Shown here in pieces: positions 1-7,352 of a stretch of 15,130 nucleotides of DNA; within the stretch, counting starts at the first letter, position 1, and each line of letters starts with the position of its first letter. The stretch comes from RGUW01 sp049421025 (lineage in GTDB: Bacteria; Cyanobacteriota; Cyanobacteriia; PCC-6307; Cyanobiaceae): assembly GCA_049421025.1 (NCBI GenBank), contig JBMSMG010000039.1, positions 1 through 15,130 on the forward strand, given 5' to 3'. The position numbers and the translations under genes were made by a program. The notes beneath the pieces were generated by a model. The model had not been told where the DNA came from and did not search any database. It saw only the letters and a program-made list of their open reading frames with translations.

Positions 1-531
1 TACATCCCCACCAACGTGATCTCGATCACCGATGGTCAGGTGTTCCTCAGCTCTGACCTGTTCAACTCAGGTCTGCGCCCTGCCATCAACGTGGGCATCT
101 CGGTGAGCCGCGTCGGTGGCGCGGCCCAGACCAAGGCCATCAAAAAGATTGCAGGCACCCTCAAGCTTGAGCTGGCTCAGTTCGATGAGCTGGCAGCGTT
201 CTCGCAGTTCGCGTCTGATCTCGACGCTGCCACCCAGGCCCAGCTGGCCCGCGGTAAGCGTCTGCGCGAAATCCTCAAGCAGGCTCAGTTCAGCCCCCTG
301 AACCTGGCCGAGCAGGTTGCCGTCGTCTACGCAGGCGTCAAAGGCATGATCGATGAGGTGCCTGTTGAGTCGGTGGTGCAGTTCTGCCGCGAGCTGCGCG
401 AGTACCTCAAGTCCAACAAAGCTGACTTCATCACCAAGGTGATGAGCGAGAAGCAGCTCAGCGATGACGTTGAAGCGATGCTCAAGGACGCCATCAACGA
501 AGTCAAATCGTCGATGCTGGCTGCGGCCTGA
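1..531 (+). CDS. atpA: F1F0 ATP synthase subunit alpha, 3' part only
   Basis: This is the C-terminal 176 residues of the alpha subunit of ATP synthase, the regulatory nucleotide-binding subunit of the thylakoid F1 head. The frame is open from base 1, and the 5' part lies outside the window. It starts with YIPTNVISITDGQ and continues through SGLRPAINVGISVSRVGG, a signature stretch of alpha subunits that follows the nucleotide-binding core. The remainder is the helical C-terminal domain, ending in SSMLAAA. The stop is 29 bases before atpG on the same strand, the usual alpha-gamma order of the cyanobacterial atp1 operon. Nothing is disrupted. Identity is certain from the sequence; only the missing 5' end is unknown. 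Confidence 0.98.
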   Translation, partial: YIPTNVISITDGQVFLSSDLFNSGLRPAINVGISVSRVGGAAQTKAIKKIAGTLKLELAQFDELAAFSQFASDLDAATQAQLARGKRLREILKQAQFSPLNLAEQVAVVYAGVKGMIDEVPVESVVQFCRELREYLKSNKADFITKVMSEKQLSDDVEAMLKDAINEVKSSMLAAA

Positions 532-560
532 TCCCCAGAGCCCTCTTAGAGCCCTAACCC

Positions 561-1508
561 ATGGCCAATCTCAAAGAGATCCGCGACAGGATCAGTTCGG
601 TGAAGAACACCCGCAAGATCACCGAGGCCATGCGCCTGGTGGCAGCGGCCAAGGTTCGCCGTGCACAGGAGCAGGTGTTGCGCAGTCGGCCCTTTGCCGA
701 TCGGCTCGCACGCGTTCTGGAAAACCTCCAGTCGCGTATGCGCTTTGAAGATGTTGACGCCCCGCTGCTTGAAGAGCGCCCGATCGAAACCATCACCTTG
801 TTGGTGGTGAGTGCTGATCGCGGTCTTTGCGGTGGCTACAACGCCAACATCATCAAGCGCACCGAGCAGCGTTTCGCTGAGCTCAAGGCGCAGGGTTACA
901 ACGTCGATCTGGTGTTGATCGGCCGCAAGGCGATTACCTACTTCCAGAACCGCAGCTACCCGATCAAGGCCACCTTCACCGGCCTTGAGCAGGTACCTAA
1001 TGCTGCTGAGGCGATGAAGATCGCAGGCGAGGTCCTGGCTGATTTCATCGGTGGAGCCAGCGATCGCGTCGAAATCATCTACACCAAGTTCATCAACCTG
1101 GTGAGCTCGCGGCCTGTTTCTCAGACTCTTTTGCCCTTGGATCCCCAGGGCATTGCCTCGCCTGATGATGAGATCTTCCGTCTAACCACCCGCGAAGGTC
1201 AGTTGGTCGTTGAGCCCGGCACGGCTGCCAATCAGGCTCCGGCGCTGCCCTCCGACATCATTTTTGAGCAGAGCCCTGATCAGCTGCTCAATGCACTGCT
1301 ACCGCTGTATCTGGAAAACCAGCTGCTGCGTGCCCTGCAGGAAGCAGCAGCGTCTGAGCTGGCCAGCCGCATGACGGCGATGAACAACGCCAGCGACAAT
1401 GCCAAGGCTCTGGCCAAGACCTTGACCCTTGACTACAACAAGGCGCGTCAGGCAGCCATCACTCAGGAGATTCTTGAGGTTGTTGGCGGTGCTTCGGCAA
1501 TGGCCTGA
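561..1508 (+). CDS. atpG: F1F0 ATP synthase subunit gamma
   Basis: Gamma is the rotating central stalk that couples proton flow through F0 to catalysis in F1. The 315-residue length is that of cyanobacterial and chloroplast gamma subunits, longer than most bacterial ones. The N-terminal helix (MANLKEIRDRISSVKNTRKI, then TEAMRLVAAAKVRRAQ) and the C-terminal helix (residues about 255-315, with SRMTAMNNASDNAK) are the two halves of the coiled-coil shaft. Residues about 195-235 form the extra loop of phototroph gamma subunits. The loop holds no cysteine, so the thiol switch of chloroplast gamma is absent, as is known for cyanobacteria. It is the last gene of its operon, followed by a long terminator hairpin. 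Cyanobacterial literature often calls this gene atpC. Confidence 0.98.
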   Translation: MANLKEIRDRISSVKNTRKITEAMRLVAAAKVRRAQEQVLRSRPFADRLARVLENLQSRMRFEDVDAPLLEERPIETITLLVVSADRGLCGGYNANIIKRTEQRFAELKAQGYNVDLVLIGRKAITYFQNRSYPIKATFTGLEQVPNAAEAMKIAGEVLADFIGGASDRVEIIYTKFINLVSSRPVSQTLLPLDPQGIASPDDEIFRLTTREGQLVVEPGTAANQAPALPSDIIFEQSPDQLLNALLPLYLENQLLRALQEAAASELASRMTAMNNASDNAKALAKTLTLDYNKARQAAITQEILEVVGGASAMA

Positions 1509-1538
1509 CGCTGAGACGCCACGGCGTTCTCGCCCATC

Positions 1539-1607
1539 ACCCTCAGTCCCTTTCGGCGCTCACGCGCGCTGCGCGCGTGACACCGCCTTCAGGGTCTGGG
1601 GGTTTTT
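1539..1607 (+). terminator. Long hairpin terminator after the atpA-atpG operon
   Basis: A nearly 70-base imperfect hairpin ends in a T-tract at 1603-1607. The apical stem is TCACGCGCGC (1560-1569) facing GCGCGCGTGA (1571-1580), leaving a three-base loop. Below it GGCG (1555-1558) pairs with CGCC (1584-1587), CCCT (1548-1551) with AGGG (1591-1594), CAG (1544-1546) with CTG (1596-1598) and ACCC (1539-1542) with GGGT (1600-1603). Small internal loops separate these blocks. I count 24 Watson-Crick pairs plus one wobble by eye. It begins 31 bases after the atpG stop, as expected for the terminator of a highly expressed operon. Confidence 0.85.
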
Positions 1608-1640
1608 GTTGTCACCCGCCGTGGCTCGCTTTGGGATGCT

Positions 1641-1655
1641 GGAGCGGTGAGCTCC
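1641..1655. repeat. Small inverted repeat before the oxygenase gene
   Basis: GGAGC (1641-1645) and GCTCC (1651-1655) form a five-base stem with a five-base loop in the leader of the oxygenase gene, directly after a possible -10-like TGGGAT at 1632-1637. The function is unknown; this short a repeat can occur by chance. Confidence 0.3.
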
Positions 1656-1677
1656 AGATCTGAGGGTGCATCCAACG

Positions 1678-2400
1678 ATGAGCGAGCCGTTGCCCTTGCC
1701 GCCGCCTGGGGATCTGCTGATCCAGCCACTCTTCCCCGTGGCGCTGGGGCAGGTGCAGCTGCGGCCTGATCCCCTGGATCTGGCGATGCAGCTGCAGGCG
1801 TTGCACGAGCTACGTGGTGAGGCCTCAAGCAACCCTGATCCCGGTTGTGCCTGGACCGGTGACCTCAATGGTGTCTGGCAGTTGCAGAAGCACCCGGTGT
1901 TTGCTCGGCTGATCGCCGAGCTGCTGGCTCAGGCCCGGCAGTACCTGCAGCAGCTGGGCTTTGATCTGAGCCAGGTGGCATTGCATTTGCAGCGCTGCTG
2001 GCCCGTGCTCAGCGAAGCCGAGCAGGTGGTGGGGCGTCATCACCATCCCAATGCCCATCTCAGTGCTGTCTATTACCTGAGTGGCGATGGCAGCGGCGAT
2101 TGCGGTTGTTTGCGCTTTTGGCCCCAGCGCCAGCTCAATGAACTGGTGCCTGGCATGGCCGTGGGCCATGGCGGCCCGTTGGCGCTCACGTCCTGGTCAG
2201 CGTCCCATGTCGATGTGGCTCCGCGCGCTGGTCTGCTGGTGATGTTCCCCTCGTGCCTGGATCATGCGGTGCTGCCCAATGCCACAAGCGACGAGCTGCG
2301 GGCCTCGATCAGCCTTGATCTGGTGCTGACCGCCGCCGCTCAGCTCGATCAGCCTGCTGAATATCTGGCGCCACACCCAAGCCAGTGGCACGCGGTGTGA
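1678..2400 (+). CDS. 2OG-Fe(II) oxygenase-like protein (TIGR02466/PF13759 type)
   Basis: A 240-residue protein that looks like the putative 2-oxoglutarate/Fe(II) dioxygenases of the TIGR02466 (2OG-FeII_Oxy_5) group, known from cyanobacteria and their phages; the substrate is unknown. The double-stranded beta-helix core is visible as RHHHPNAHLSAVYYLSG (residues about 120-136), LRFWPQ (145-150), then APRAGLLVMFPSCLDHAVLPN (181-201) and ELRASISLDL (206-215). His121-123 region and His196 are the likely metal ligands and Arg208 the likely 2-oxoglutarate anchor; these roles are inferred from the family. The ATG at 1678 (MSEPLPLPPPG) was chosen over an in-frame GTG at 1666 because TGAGGG at 1661-1666 lies about 11 bases before it. 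The next gene is a ferredoxin 41 bases away. Such oxygenases need reduced iron, but a redox link is only suggested by position. Confidence 0.75.
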   Translation: MSEPLPLPPPGDLLIQPLFPVALGQVQLRPDPLDLAMQLQALHELRGEASSNPDPGCAWTGDLNGVWQLQKHPVFARLIAELLAQARQYLQQLGFDLSQVALHLQRCWPVLSEAEQVVGRHHHPNAHLSAVYYLSGDGSGDCGCLRFWPQRQLNELVPGMAVGHGGPLALTSWSASHVDVAPRAGLLVMFPSCLDHAVLPNATSDELRASISLDLVLTAAAQLDQPAEYLAPHPSQWHAV

Positions 2401-2441
2401 GCCCTGCGGCTGGGAAGATGGAGTGATCGACGCCGAGTGCT

Positions 2442-2771
2442 GTGAGCGAGCCCACCACGTTTCAGGTCACTGCCACGTTTGAGGGCAACACCCACACCTT
2501 TTCTTGCCGCAGCGATCAGACCGTTCTGGCGGCGGCCGAAGCAGCCGGCATTGGCCTGCCCAGTTCCTGCTGCTCAGGCGTATGCACCACCTGCGCGGCC
2601 GTGATCAGCAGCGGCAGCGTGCATCAGCCTGACGCCATGGGCGTCAAAGCTGAGCTGCAGCAACAGGGCTTTGCGCTGCTGTGTGTGGCCTTCCCGACCA
2701 GTGACCTGAGCCTCAACGCCGGTCAGGAAGATGCGCTCTATGAAGCCCAGTTCGGTCAGTATCAGAAATGA
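2442..2771 (+). CDS. Plant-type [2Fe-2S] ferredoxin
   Basis: A 109-residue soluble electron carrier of the plant/cyanobacterial ferredoxin family. The cluster ligands are the C-x4-C-x2-C set Cys43, Cys48 and Cys51 in PSSCCSGVCTTCA, plus Cys81 in ALLCVAFPTSD, at normal family spacing. An extra Cys44 beside the first ligand is a small oddity. The acidic C-terminal tail (QEDALYEAQFGQYQK) is longer than in photosystem I ferredoxin PetF, so this is more likely a specialised ferredoxin than the main one. The start is GTG at 2442, which puts the family-like N-terminus in place. Its stop overlaps the start of a 58-codon gene in an ATGA, suggesting translational coupling. The partner enzyme is unknown; the upstream oxygenase and the downstream DUF3326 protein are the candidates suggested by position. 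Confidence 0.9.
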   Translation: MSEPTTFQVTATFEGNTHTFSCRSDQTVLAAAEAAGIGLPSSCCSGVCTTCAAVISSGSVHQPDAMGVKAELQQQGFALLCVAFPTSDLSLNAGQEDALYEAQFGQYQK

Positions 2772-2944
2772 AGCTGGTGCCGCTTGCGCTGCGGTTGGAG
2801 CGCCGGCCGGGCCCCCTGCTAGCGCAGATCCATGACGCTTTAGCGGCCCACGGGCAGCCGCTGCGCTGGGCGATCACCTCGGCCCAGCCGGCCACTGAAA
2901 CCCAGGGCGCGGTGCTGTTGATCGAGGCGGTGGTGCGCGCATGA
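2768..2944 (+). CDS. Small hypothetical protein, 58 aa, overlapping both neighbours
   Basis: A 58-residue reading frame fills the space between the ferredoxin and the DUF3326 gene. It starts with the ATG of an ATGA that contains the ferredoxin stop, and its TGA lies in a second ATGA containing the DUF3326 start. Both overlaps are four bases. It begins MKLVPLALRLERRPGPLL and ends AVLLIEAVVRA. A likely amphipathic helix (about residues 16-29, LLAQIHDALAAHGQ) lies between two probable strands (LVPLALRLE and AVLLIEAVV), suggesting a small alpha/beta fold. There is no signal peptide, cysteine or membrane segment, so it is probably cytosolic and not metal-binding. I do not recognise the family. The double overlap and absence of any gap argue strongly that it is a translated gene rather than spacer. 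Confidence 0.75.
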   Translation: MKLVPLALRLERRPGPLLAQIHDALAAHGQPLRWAITSAQPATETQGAVLLIEAVVRA

Positions 2945-4008
2945 GTGCAGCGCCCCTGCCGGTGCTGCTGGTGATTCCGACCGGGATCGGCTGCCAGCAG
3001 GGCGGCTATGCCGGTGATGCGCTGCCTGTGGCCCGCCTGCTGGCCGCTGCCAGCGGCTGCCTGATCACCCATCCCAATGTGATGAATGGCGCGTCGCTCT
3101 ACTGGAGCGATCCGCGGATTCATTACGTCGAGGGCTCGAGCCTCGATCGTTTTGCCATGGGTGAGCTGCTGCTGAGGCCGGTGCGTCAGCAGCGGGTTGG
3201 CTTGTTGCTCGATGCCGGCATCGAGAGCGAGCTGCGTGCGCGTCAGCTCCAGGTGGCCGAGGGCTGCCGGGCCACGCTTGGCCTCGACATCGGCCCGGTT
3301 GTGACCACTGAGGTGCCACTCGAGGTGGGGCTGAGCCTGGGCGCCAGCGGGGCCAGCTGGGGCCAGCTGGGCCAGAGCGAGGCCCTGCTGCGGGCAGGCC
3401 GGCAGCTCAAGGCTGCCGGTGCCACGGCCATTGCCGTTGTGGCTCGCTTCCCTGATGACCCTGACAGCGAAGCTCTGGCGGCCTATCGCGCCGGCAGCGG
3501 CGTCGATGCCTTGGCCGGTGCTGAGGCGGTGATCAGCCATCTGCTGAGTCTTGAGCTGGGCCTGCCCTGCGCCCATGCCCCTGCCCTGTTGCCCCTGCCG
3601 CTGGATCCGGAGCTGGATCCGCGGGCTGCTGGTGAGGAACTGGGTTTTACGTTTCTGCCCTGCGTGCTGGTGGGATTGAGCCGCGCCCCCGATCTGGTGC
3701 CGGTTGCGGGTTCAGCCGCGGGTGTGCCACGTGCTGGCACCGAGCTCTGCATCGATGCCGTGGGTGCGGTGGTCGCCCCGGCAGGCGCCCTTGGCGGGGC
3801 TGCGGTGCTGGCCTGCGCCGAGCGCGGCATTCCCGTCATTGCTGTGGACAATCCTTGCCTGCTCGATGTCAATGCCGAAGCTCTGGATCTGCAGGTTTTG
3901 CCGGCTGCCAGCTACAGCGAAGCCGCTGGTGTGGTGCTGGCGCTGCGTGAGGGGATTGCCCCTGCAGCGCTGCAGCGGCCGCTGCCTGGGCTGCAGGGGC
4001 TCAGCTGA
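2941..4008 (+). CDS. DUF3326 family protein
   Basis: A 355-residue protein of the DUF3326 family (PF11805), found in cyanobacteria and plants and without a settled function. The N-terminal part reads LLVIPTGIGCQQGGYAGDA (about 9-27), then SGCLITHPNVMNGASLYW (about 38-55), which are the recognisable family stretches. Later Gly/Ala-rich segments such as APAGALGGAAVLACAERGIP and AVDNPCLLDVNAE suggest an alpha/beta fold with a nucleotide- or substrate-binding site. There are no membrane segments. The start lies in the ATGA shared with the 58-codon gene, and the stop in a TGATG shared with the YchJ gene, so all are probably co-translated. Two exact tandem copies of GGCCAGCTGG (3351-3370) lie inside the gene. 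Family assignment is from memory of conserved stretches; function is unknown. Confidence 0.85.
   Translation: MSAAPLPVLLVIPTGIGCQQGGYAGDALPVARLLAAASGCLITHPNVMNGASLYWSDPRIHYVEGSSLDRFAMGELLLRPVRQQRVGLLLDAGIESELRARQLQVAEGCRATLGLDIGPVVTTEVPLEVGLSLGASGASWGQLGQSEALLRAGRQLKAAGATAIAVVARFPDDPDSEALAAYRAGSGVDALAGAEAVISHLLSLELGLPCAHAPALLPLPLDPELDPRAAGEELGFTFLPCVLVGLSRAPDLVPVAGSAAGVPRAGTELCIDAVGAVVAPAGALGGAAVLACAERGIPVIAVDNPCLLDVNAEALDLQVLPAASYSEAAGVVLALREGIAPAALQRPLPGLQGLS
3351..3370 (+). repeat. Exact 10-bp tandem duplication inside the DUF3326 gene
   Basis: GGCCAGCTGG occurs twice in direct succession (3351-3360, 3361-3370), preceded by a degraded copy at 3342-3350. The unit is not a multiple of three, so loss or gain of one copy would shift the reading frame of the gene. 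Confidence 0.7.
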
Positions 4009-4448
4009 TGGCTGGATTTGCTCGCACAACTCATACCGCTCAACAGCCTTGTCCCTGTGGTGGTGGCCCTTATGGCCGCTGCTGCCGCCCGCTGCATCGC
4101 CAGGAGCGCACCGCCGATACCGCCGAGCAACTGATGCGCTCGCGCTACAGCGCCTATGCGCTGGCTGAGATCGATCACCTGCTGCGCACCCAGCCATCGT
4201 CTGAACCTGTGGTGCAGCGCCGCCGCTCCCTCGAGGCCACCTGCCGGCAGCTGCGCTGGCAGGGTCTGGAGATCGTGGCCACCCAGGCTGGCGGCCCCAC
4301 AGATCTCGAGGGCACTGTGACCTTTGTCGCGCGTTACAGCGCCCGCGGTCAGCGCGGCGAGCTCCGCGAATGCTCGCGCTTTGGCCGGGAGGCTGGCCGC
4401 GTCGATGGTGCCTGGTTGTATCTCGAGGCGCTGCCGCCCAGCGGCTAG
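4008..4448 (+). CDS. YchJ-family (UPF0225) protein with SEC-C-like zinc motif
   Basis: A 146-residue protein resembling YchJ/UPF0225. The N-terminus carries a short zinc-binding knuckle like the SEC-C motif: Cys15 and Cys17 in PCPCGGG, and Cys25-Cys26 in YGRCCRPL. It is followed by the family stretch AEQLMRSRYSAYALAEIDHLL (about 39-59) and an NTF2-like beta-rich C-terminal half (VTFVARYSARGQRGELRECSRFGRE). The function of the family is not established. The start ATG overlaps the DUF3326 stop in TGATG, ending a chain of four overlapping genes. Its TAG shares the palindrome CTAG with the stop codon of the convergent alanine dehydrogenase gene, so there is no room for a terminator between the two. 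Confidence 0.85.
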   Translation: MAGFARTTHTAQQPCPCGGGPYGRCCRPLHRQERTADTAEQLMRSRYSAYALAEIDHLLRTQPSSEPVVQRRRSLEATCRQLRWQGLEIVATQAGGPTDLEGTVTFVARYSARGQRGELRECSRFGREAGRVDGAWLYLEALPPSG

Positions 4449-5557
4449 CGCAGGCAGGCCATGGGGTGGCGCGGCTGCACCCCCAGGGCCTTGGCAACCC
4501 CGGGGTGGCACACAGCTCCGCCGATCGTGTTGAGCCCGCTGACCAGCTCAGGTCGATCGGTGAAGGCTTCGCTCAGACCCCTGCCGGCCATCACCAGGAT
4601 GTAGGGCAGGGTGACGCTCATCAGCGCTTCGGTCGAGGTGAAGGGCACGGCGCCGGGCATGTTGCCCACCGCGTAGTGCTGCACCCCGTGGGCGCTGAAG
4701 GTGGGCTCGGTGTGGGTGGTTTCGCGGCTGGTGGCGATGCAGCCGCCCTGATCGATCGCCACATCCACGATCACCGAGCCGGGCTTCATTTGCGCCACGA
4801 GTGCCTCGCTCACCAGGGTGGGGGCGCGGCCGCCCGGGGTGAGCACCGCGCCGATCACCAGGTCGGCCCCGGGCACCAGCCGCTCAATCAGGCTGCTGCT
4901 GCTCACCAGACTCACCAGCCGGCCGCGGCGGTCGGCCTCGAGCTGTCTGAGCCGCTGGGGCGAGCGATCCAGCAGGAACACCTCGGCGTCCATAGCAGCG
5001 GCAATGCGGGCGGCGTTCCAGCCGACGCTGCCGGCCCCCAACACCACCACCCGCGCCGGGCGCACGCCGGTGCAGCCGCCCATCAGCACGCCGCGGCCGC
5101 CGTGGGGTTTTTCGAGCAGGTAGGCGCCCACCTGGGCCGCCAGGCGTCCGGCGATCTCGCTCATGGGGGCCAGCAGCGGCAGGCTGCCGTCGTCGAGCTG
5201 CACTGTTTCGTAGGCCACGGCCGTGGTGCCTGCTTCCAGCAGGGCCCTCCCCACGTCGGGATAGGCGGCCAGGTGCAGGTAGGTGAACAGCACCAGATCG
5301 GGCCGCAGGTAGGCGAATTCCTCGGGCTGGGGTTCCTTGACCTTGACCACCAGGTGGGCTGCCCAGGCGTCTTCGCGGCTGACCAGCTGGGCGCCGACGG
5401 CGGCATAGTCGTTGTCGGCGATGCCTGCTCCAAGGCCGGCGCCCGCTTCGATGCGGACCTCCATGCCCTGGCTGACCAGCTCACGGGCCCCGTCAGGCGT
5501 CAGGGCGACGCGCTGCTCATCGCGCTTGATCTCCTTGGGCACGCCAATGCTGGCCAT
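4445..5557 (-). CDS. ald: Alanine dehydrogenase (NAD+)
   Basis: This enzyme interconverts L-alanine plus NAD+ with pyruvate, ammonium and NADH in the cytosol. The 370-residue length and layout fit the family. Substrate and catalytic residues are in place: Arg16 in KRDEQRVALTP, Lys74 in VKVKEP, His95 in TYLHLAA, Asp269 in VDVAIDQGG and Asn299 in VGNMPGAVP. The NAD-binding Rossmann loop is GAGSVG at 174-179, with Asp197 positioned for the adenosine ribose. MASIGVPKEIKR at 5557 was chosen as start because it matches the usual N-terminus; in-frame starts at 5596 and 5677 would add an atypical extension. The gene lies 106 bases after nadE in the same direction and could share its transcript. Its stop overlaps the convergent YchJ gene by four bases. 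Confidence 0.96.
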   Translation of the reverse strand: MASIGVPKEIKRDEQRVALTPDGARELVSQGMEVRIEAGAGLGAGIADNDYAAVGAQLVSREDAWAAHLVVKVKEPQPEEFAYLRPDLVLFTYLHLAAYPDVGRALLEAGTTAVAYETVQLDDGSLPLLAPMSEIAGRLAAQVGAYLLEKPHGGRGVLMGGCTGVRPARVVVLGAGSVGWNAARIAAAMDAEVFLLDRSPQRLRQLEADRRGRLVSLVSSSSLIERLVPGADLVIGAVLTPGGRAPTLVSEALVAQMKPGSVIVDVAIDQGGCIATSRETTHTEPTFSAHGVQHYAVGNMPGAVPFTSTEALMSVTLPYILVMAGRGLSEAFTDRPELVSGLNTIGGAVCHPGVAKALGVQPRHPMACLR

Positions 5558-5663
5558 CGGACTGGCCAGAGGTGCTGCGCTGCCGGGGGCGGCCATAGCG
5601 TGATCGCAGAGGCGGTCTGCCTCCAGCTTGGCGCCGGCCGGGGCAGCTGGCCATGGCGATTGT

Positions 5664-7349
5664 TTACAGCGCGGCAATCGGCATGCGCCAGCCGCTGCCG
5701 AAGGAGCGTTGGCTCAGTTTGAGCACAGGCGGGGCCTGACGGCGTTTGAACTCGGCGCGGCGCAGCAGCGTCATCACCTGCTCGGCGGTGCTCCTATCCC
5801 AGCCCTTTTGGACCAACTCTTCAGGGGTTTGATGCTCTTCCAAGAGCGCCTTGAGCACCGGATCAAGTACCCCATAGTCGGGCAGTGAATCGCTGTCCTG
5901 TTGATCGGGCCGCAGTTCGGCGCTGGGGGGCTTCTGGCGGATCGCCTCGCCGATCAGCTCCCCATCGGCAGGCAGGCCGAGGGCGCGGCGGCACTCAGCC
6001 GATGCCGGCCCGTCGAGCCAGGTGCAGAGCCGGAACACACTGGTTTTGTACAGATCGCCGATGACGGCCAGCCCGCCGTTCATGTCGCCATACAGGGTGC
6101 AGTAGCCCACCGCCAACTCGCTCTTGTTGCCGGTCGAGAGCAGCAGCTGGCCCTGTTGGTTGGCCAGGGCCATCAGCAGGGTGCCGCGAATGCGCGATTG
6201 CAGGTTTTCGGCCGCCAGGCCGCTGGGAGCTGCGCCCAGCGCTGGGGTCAGCGAGGCGTCAAAGCTGTGCATCAACGCTTCGATCGGCACGGTGCTGGCC
6301 GCGATGCCCAGGCGGCTGGCCAGGGCTTCGGCATCGACAATCGACCCTGTTGAGCTCCAGGGCGAGGGCATCAGCAGCGCCTGCACGTTGGCTGGGCCCA
6401 GTGCTGCGGCAGCGATCACGGCCACCAGGGCCGAATCGATGCCGCCGCTGAGCCCCAGCAGGGCTGAGCGAAAACCGCATTTGCGCGCATAGTCGCGCAC
6501 CCCCAGCACCAGGGCGCCAAGCAGCAGCTCGTCGCGCTCGGGCAGGGTTGCCGCTGGCGGTAGTACGGCGCGCTCGGGCTCCCACAGGGCCAGATCGCTT
6601 GTGGCAAAGGCCAGCTGCACCGGTACTGACCCTGCCGGATCGATCACAAAACTGCCGCCGTCAAAGATCAGCTCGTCATTGCCCCCGACCTGGTTGACAT
6701 AGACGACCGGGCAGCTCAAACGCCGGGCGGCTGCAGCCGCCAGCTCGCGCCTGAGCTGCGCCTTGCCGTCGCCAAAGGGTGAGGCCGAAAGGTTCACCAG
6801 CAGATCGGGCTGCAGCGCCTGCAGATCGCCGATCGGATCGGCCCCAAGCAAGCGCTGCTGCTGGAGCTCCTCTTCAACCCAGAGGTCTTCGCAGATGGTG
6901 ATGCCCAGGCGCCAGCGGCGCCCGCCGATCTCCAGGTTGAGTAACGCTGCCTGATCACCGCTGCGGAAATAGCGGCGCTCATCAAACACGTCGTAGCTGG
7001 GCAGCAGCTGCTTGCGGGCAACGATGCGCCAATCGCCCTGCTCCACCAGCGCCGCGCTGTTGTACAGATCGGGCTGCTGCTGATCAGCAGCAGCTTCGCT
7101 CACGCCCACCAGCAGCTTCAGGCCGGGTGGTAGCTCGGCGGCCAGGCGATCGAGCTGCTGGTGCTGCTGCGCCCGCAGCGCTGGCCTCAGCAACAGATCG
7201 CGCGGTGGGTAGCCCCATAGCGCCAGCTCAGGGGCTACCACCAGATCGGCCCCTGAGGCTGCGGCGCTGCGGCAGGCATTCAGCAGCAGATCGCTGTTGC
7301 CGGCCAGGTCGCCCACCAACGGATTGATCTGGGCCAGGGCGATCTGCAT
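5664..7349 (-). CDS. nadE: Glutamine-dependent NAD+ synthetase
   Basis: It catalyses the last step of NAD synthesis: amidation of nicotinate adenine dinucleotide with ATP, using ammonia released from glutamine. The N-terminal nitrilase-type glutaminase domain (about 1-260) has the Glu-Lys-Cys triad as Glu41 (APELALWGYPPRD), Lys113 (RKQLLPSYD) and Cys153 (TICEDLW). The C-terminal synthetase domain (about 275-561) has the PP-loop SGGIDS at 301-306, STGNKSE at 405-411 and GYCTLYGDM at 415-423. Its 561 residues match the two-domain bacterial form. The start ATG lies three bases after the nadD stop, so the enzymes of two consecutive steps are made from one message. No defect is seen. Confidence 0.97.
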   Translation of the reverse strand: MQIALAQINPLVGDLAGNSDLLLNACRSAAASGADLVVAPELALWGYPPRDLLLRPALRAQQHQQLDRLAAELPPGLKLLVGVSEAAADQQQPDLYNSAALVEQGDWRIVARKQLLPSYDVFDERRYFRSGDQAALLNLEIGGRRWRLGITICEDLWVEEELQQQRLLGADPIGDLQALQPDLLVNLSASPFGDGKAQLRRELAAAAARRLSCPVVYVNQVGGNDELIFDGGSFVIDPAGSVPVQLAFATSDLALWEPERAVLPPAATLPERDELLLGALVLGVRDYARKCGFRSALLGLSGGIDSALVAVIAAAALGPANVQALLMPSPWSSTGSIVDAEALASRLGIAASTVPIEALMHSFDASLTPALGAAPSGLAAENLQSRIRGTLLMALANQQGQLLLSTGNKSELAVGYCTLYGDMNGGLAVIGDLYKTSVFRLCTWLDGPASAECRRALGLPADGELIGEAIRQKPPSAELRPDQQDSDSLPDYGVLDPVLKALLEEHQTPEELVQKGWDRSTAEQVMTLLRRAEFKRRQAPPVLKLSQRSFGSGWRMPIAAL

Positions 7350-7352
7350 GGG

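Noticed and set aside
2713..3576. A 287-codon minus-strand frame across the ferredoxin end, the small gene and DUF3326.
   Set aside because: It crosses three plus-strand genes, is Gln/Ala/His-rich and shows no domain; a GC-content shadow.
3712..4511. Two long minus-strand frames (261 and 199 codons) opposite DUF3326 and the YchJ-like gene.
   Set aside because: Arg/Ala-rich with no motif, and both run antisense to recognised coding genes.
5609..5623. Inverted repeat GAGGC/GCCTC between nadE and ald as a terminator.
   Set aside because: A five-base stem with no T-tract on either strand; too weak to call.
4370..5722. A 450-codon open frame on the plus strand opposite ald, rich in His and Gln.
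   Set aside because: It mirrors ald codons, overlaps the end of the YchJ-like gene and has no recognisable motif.
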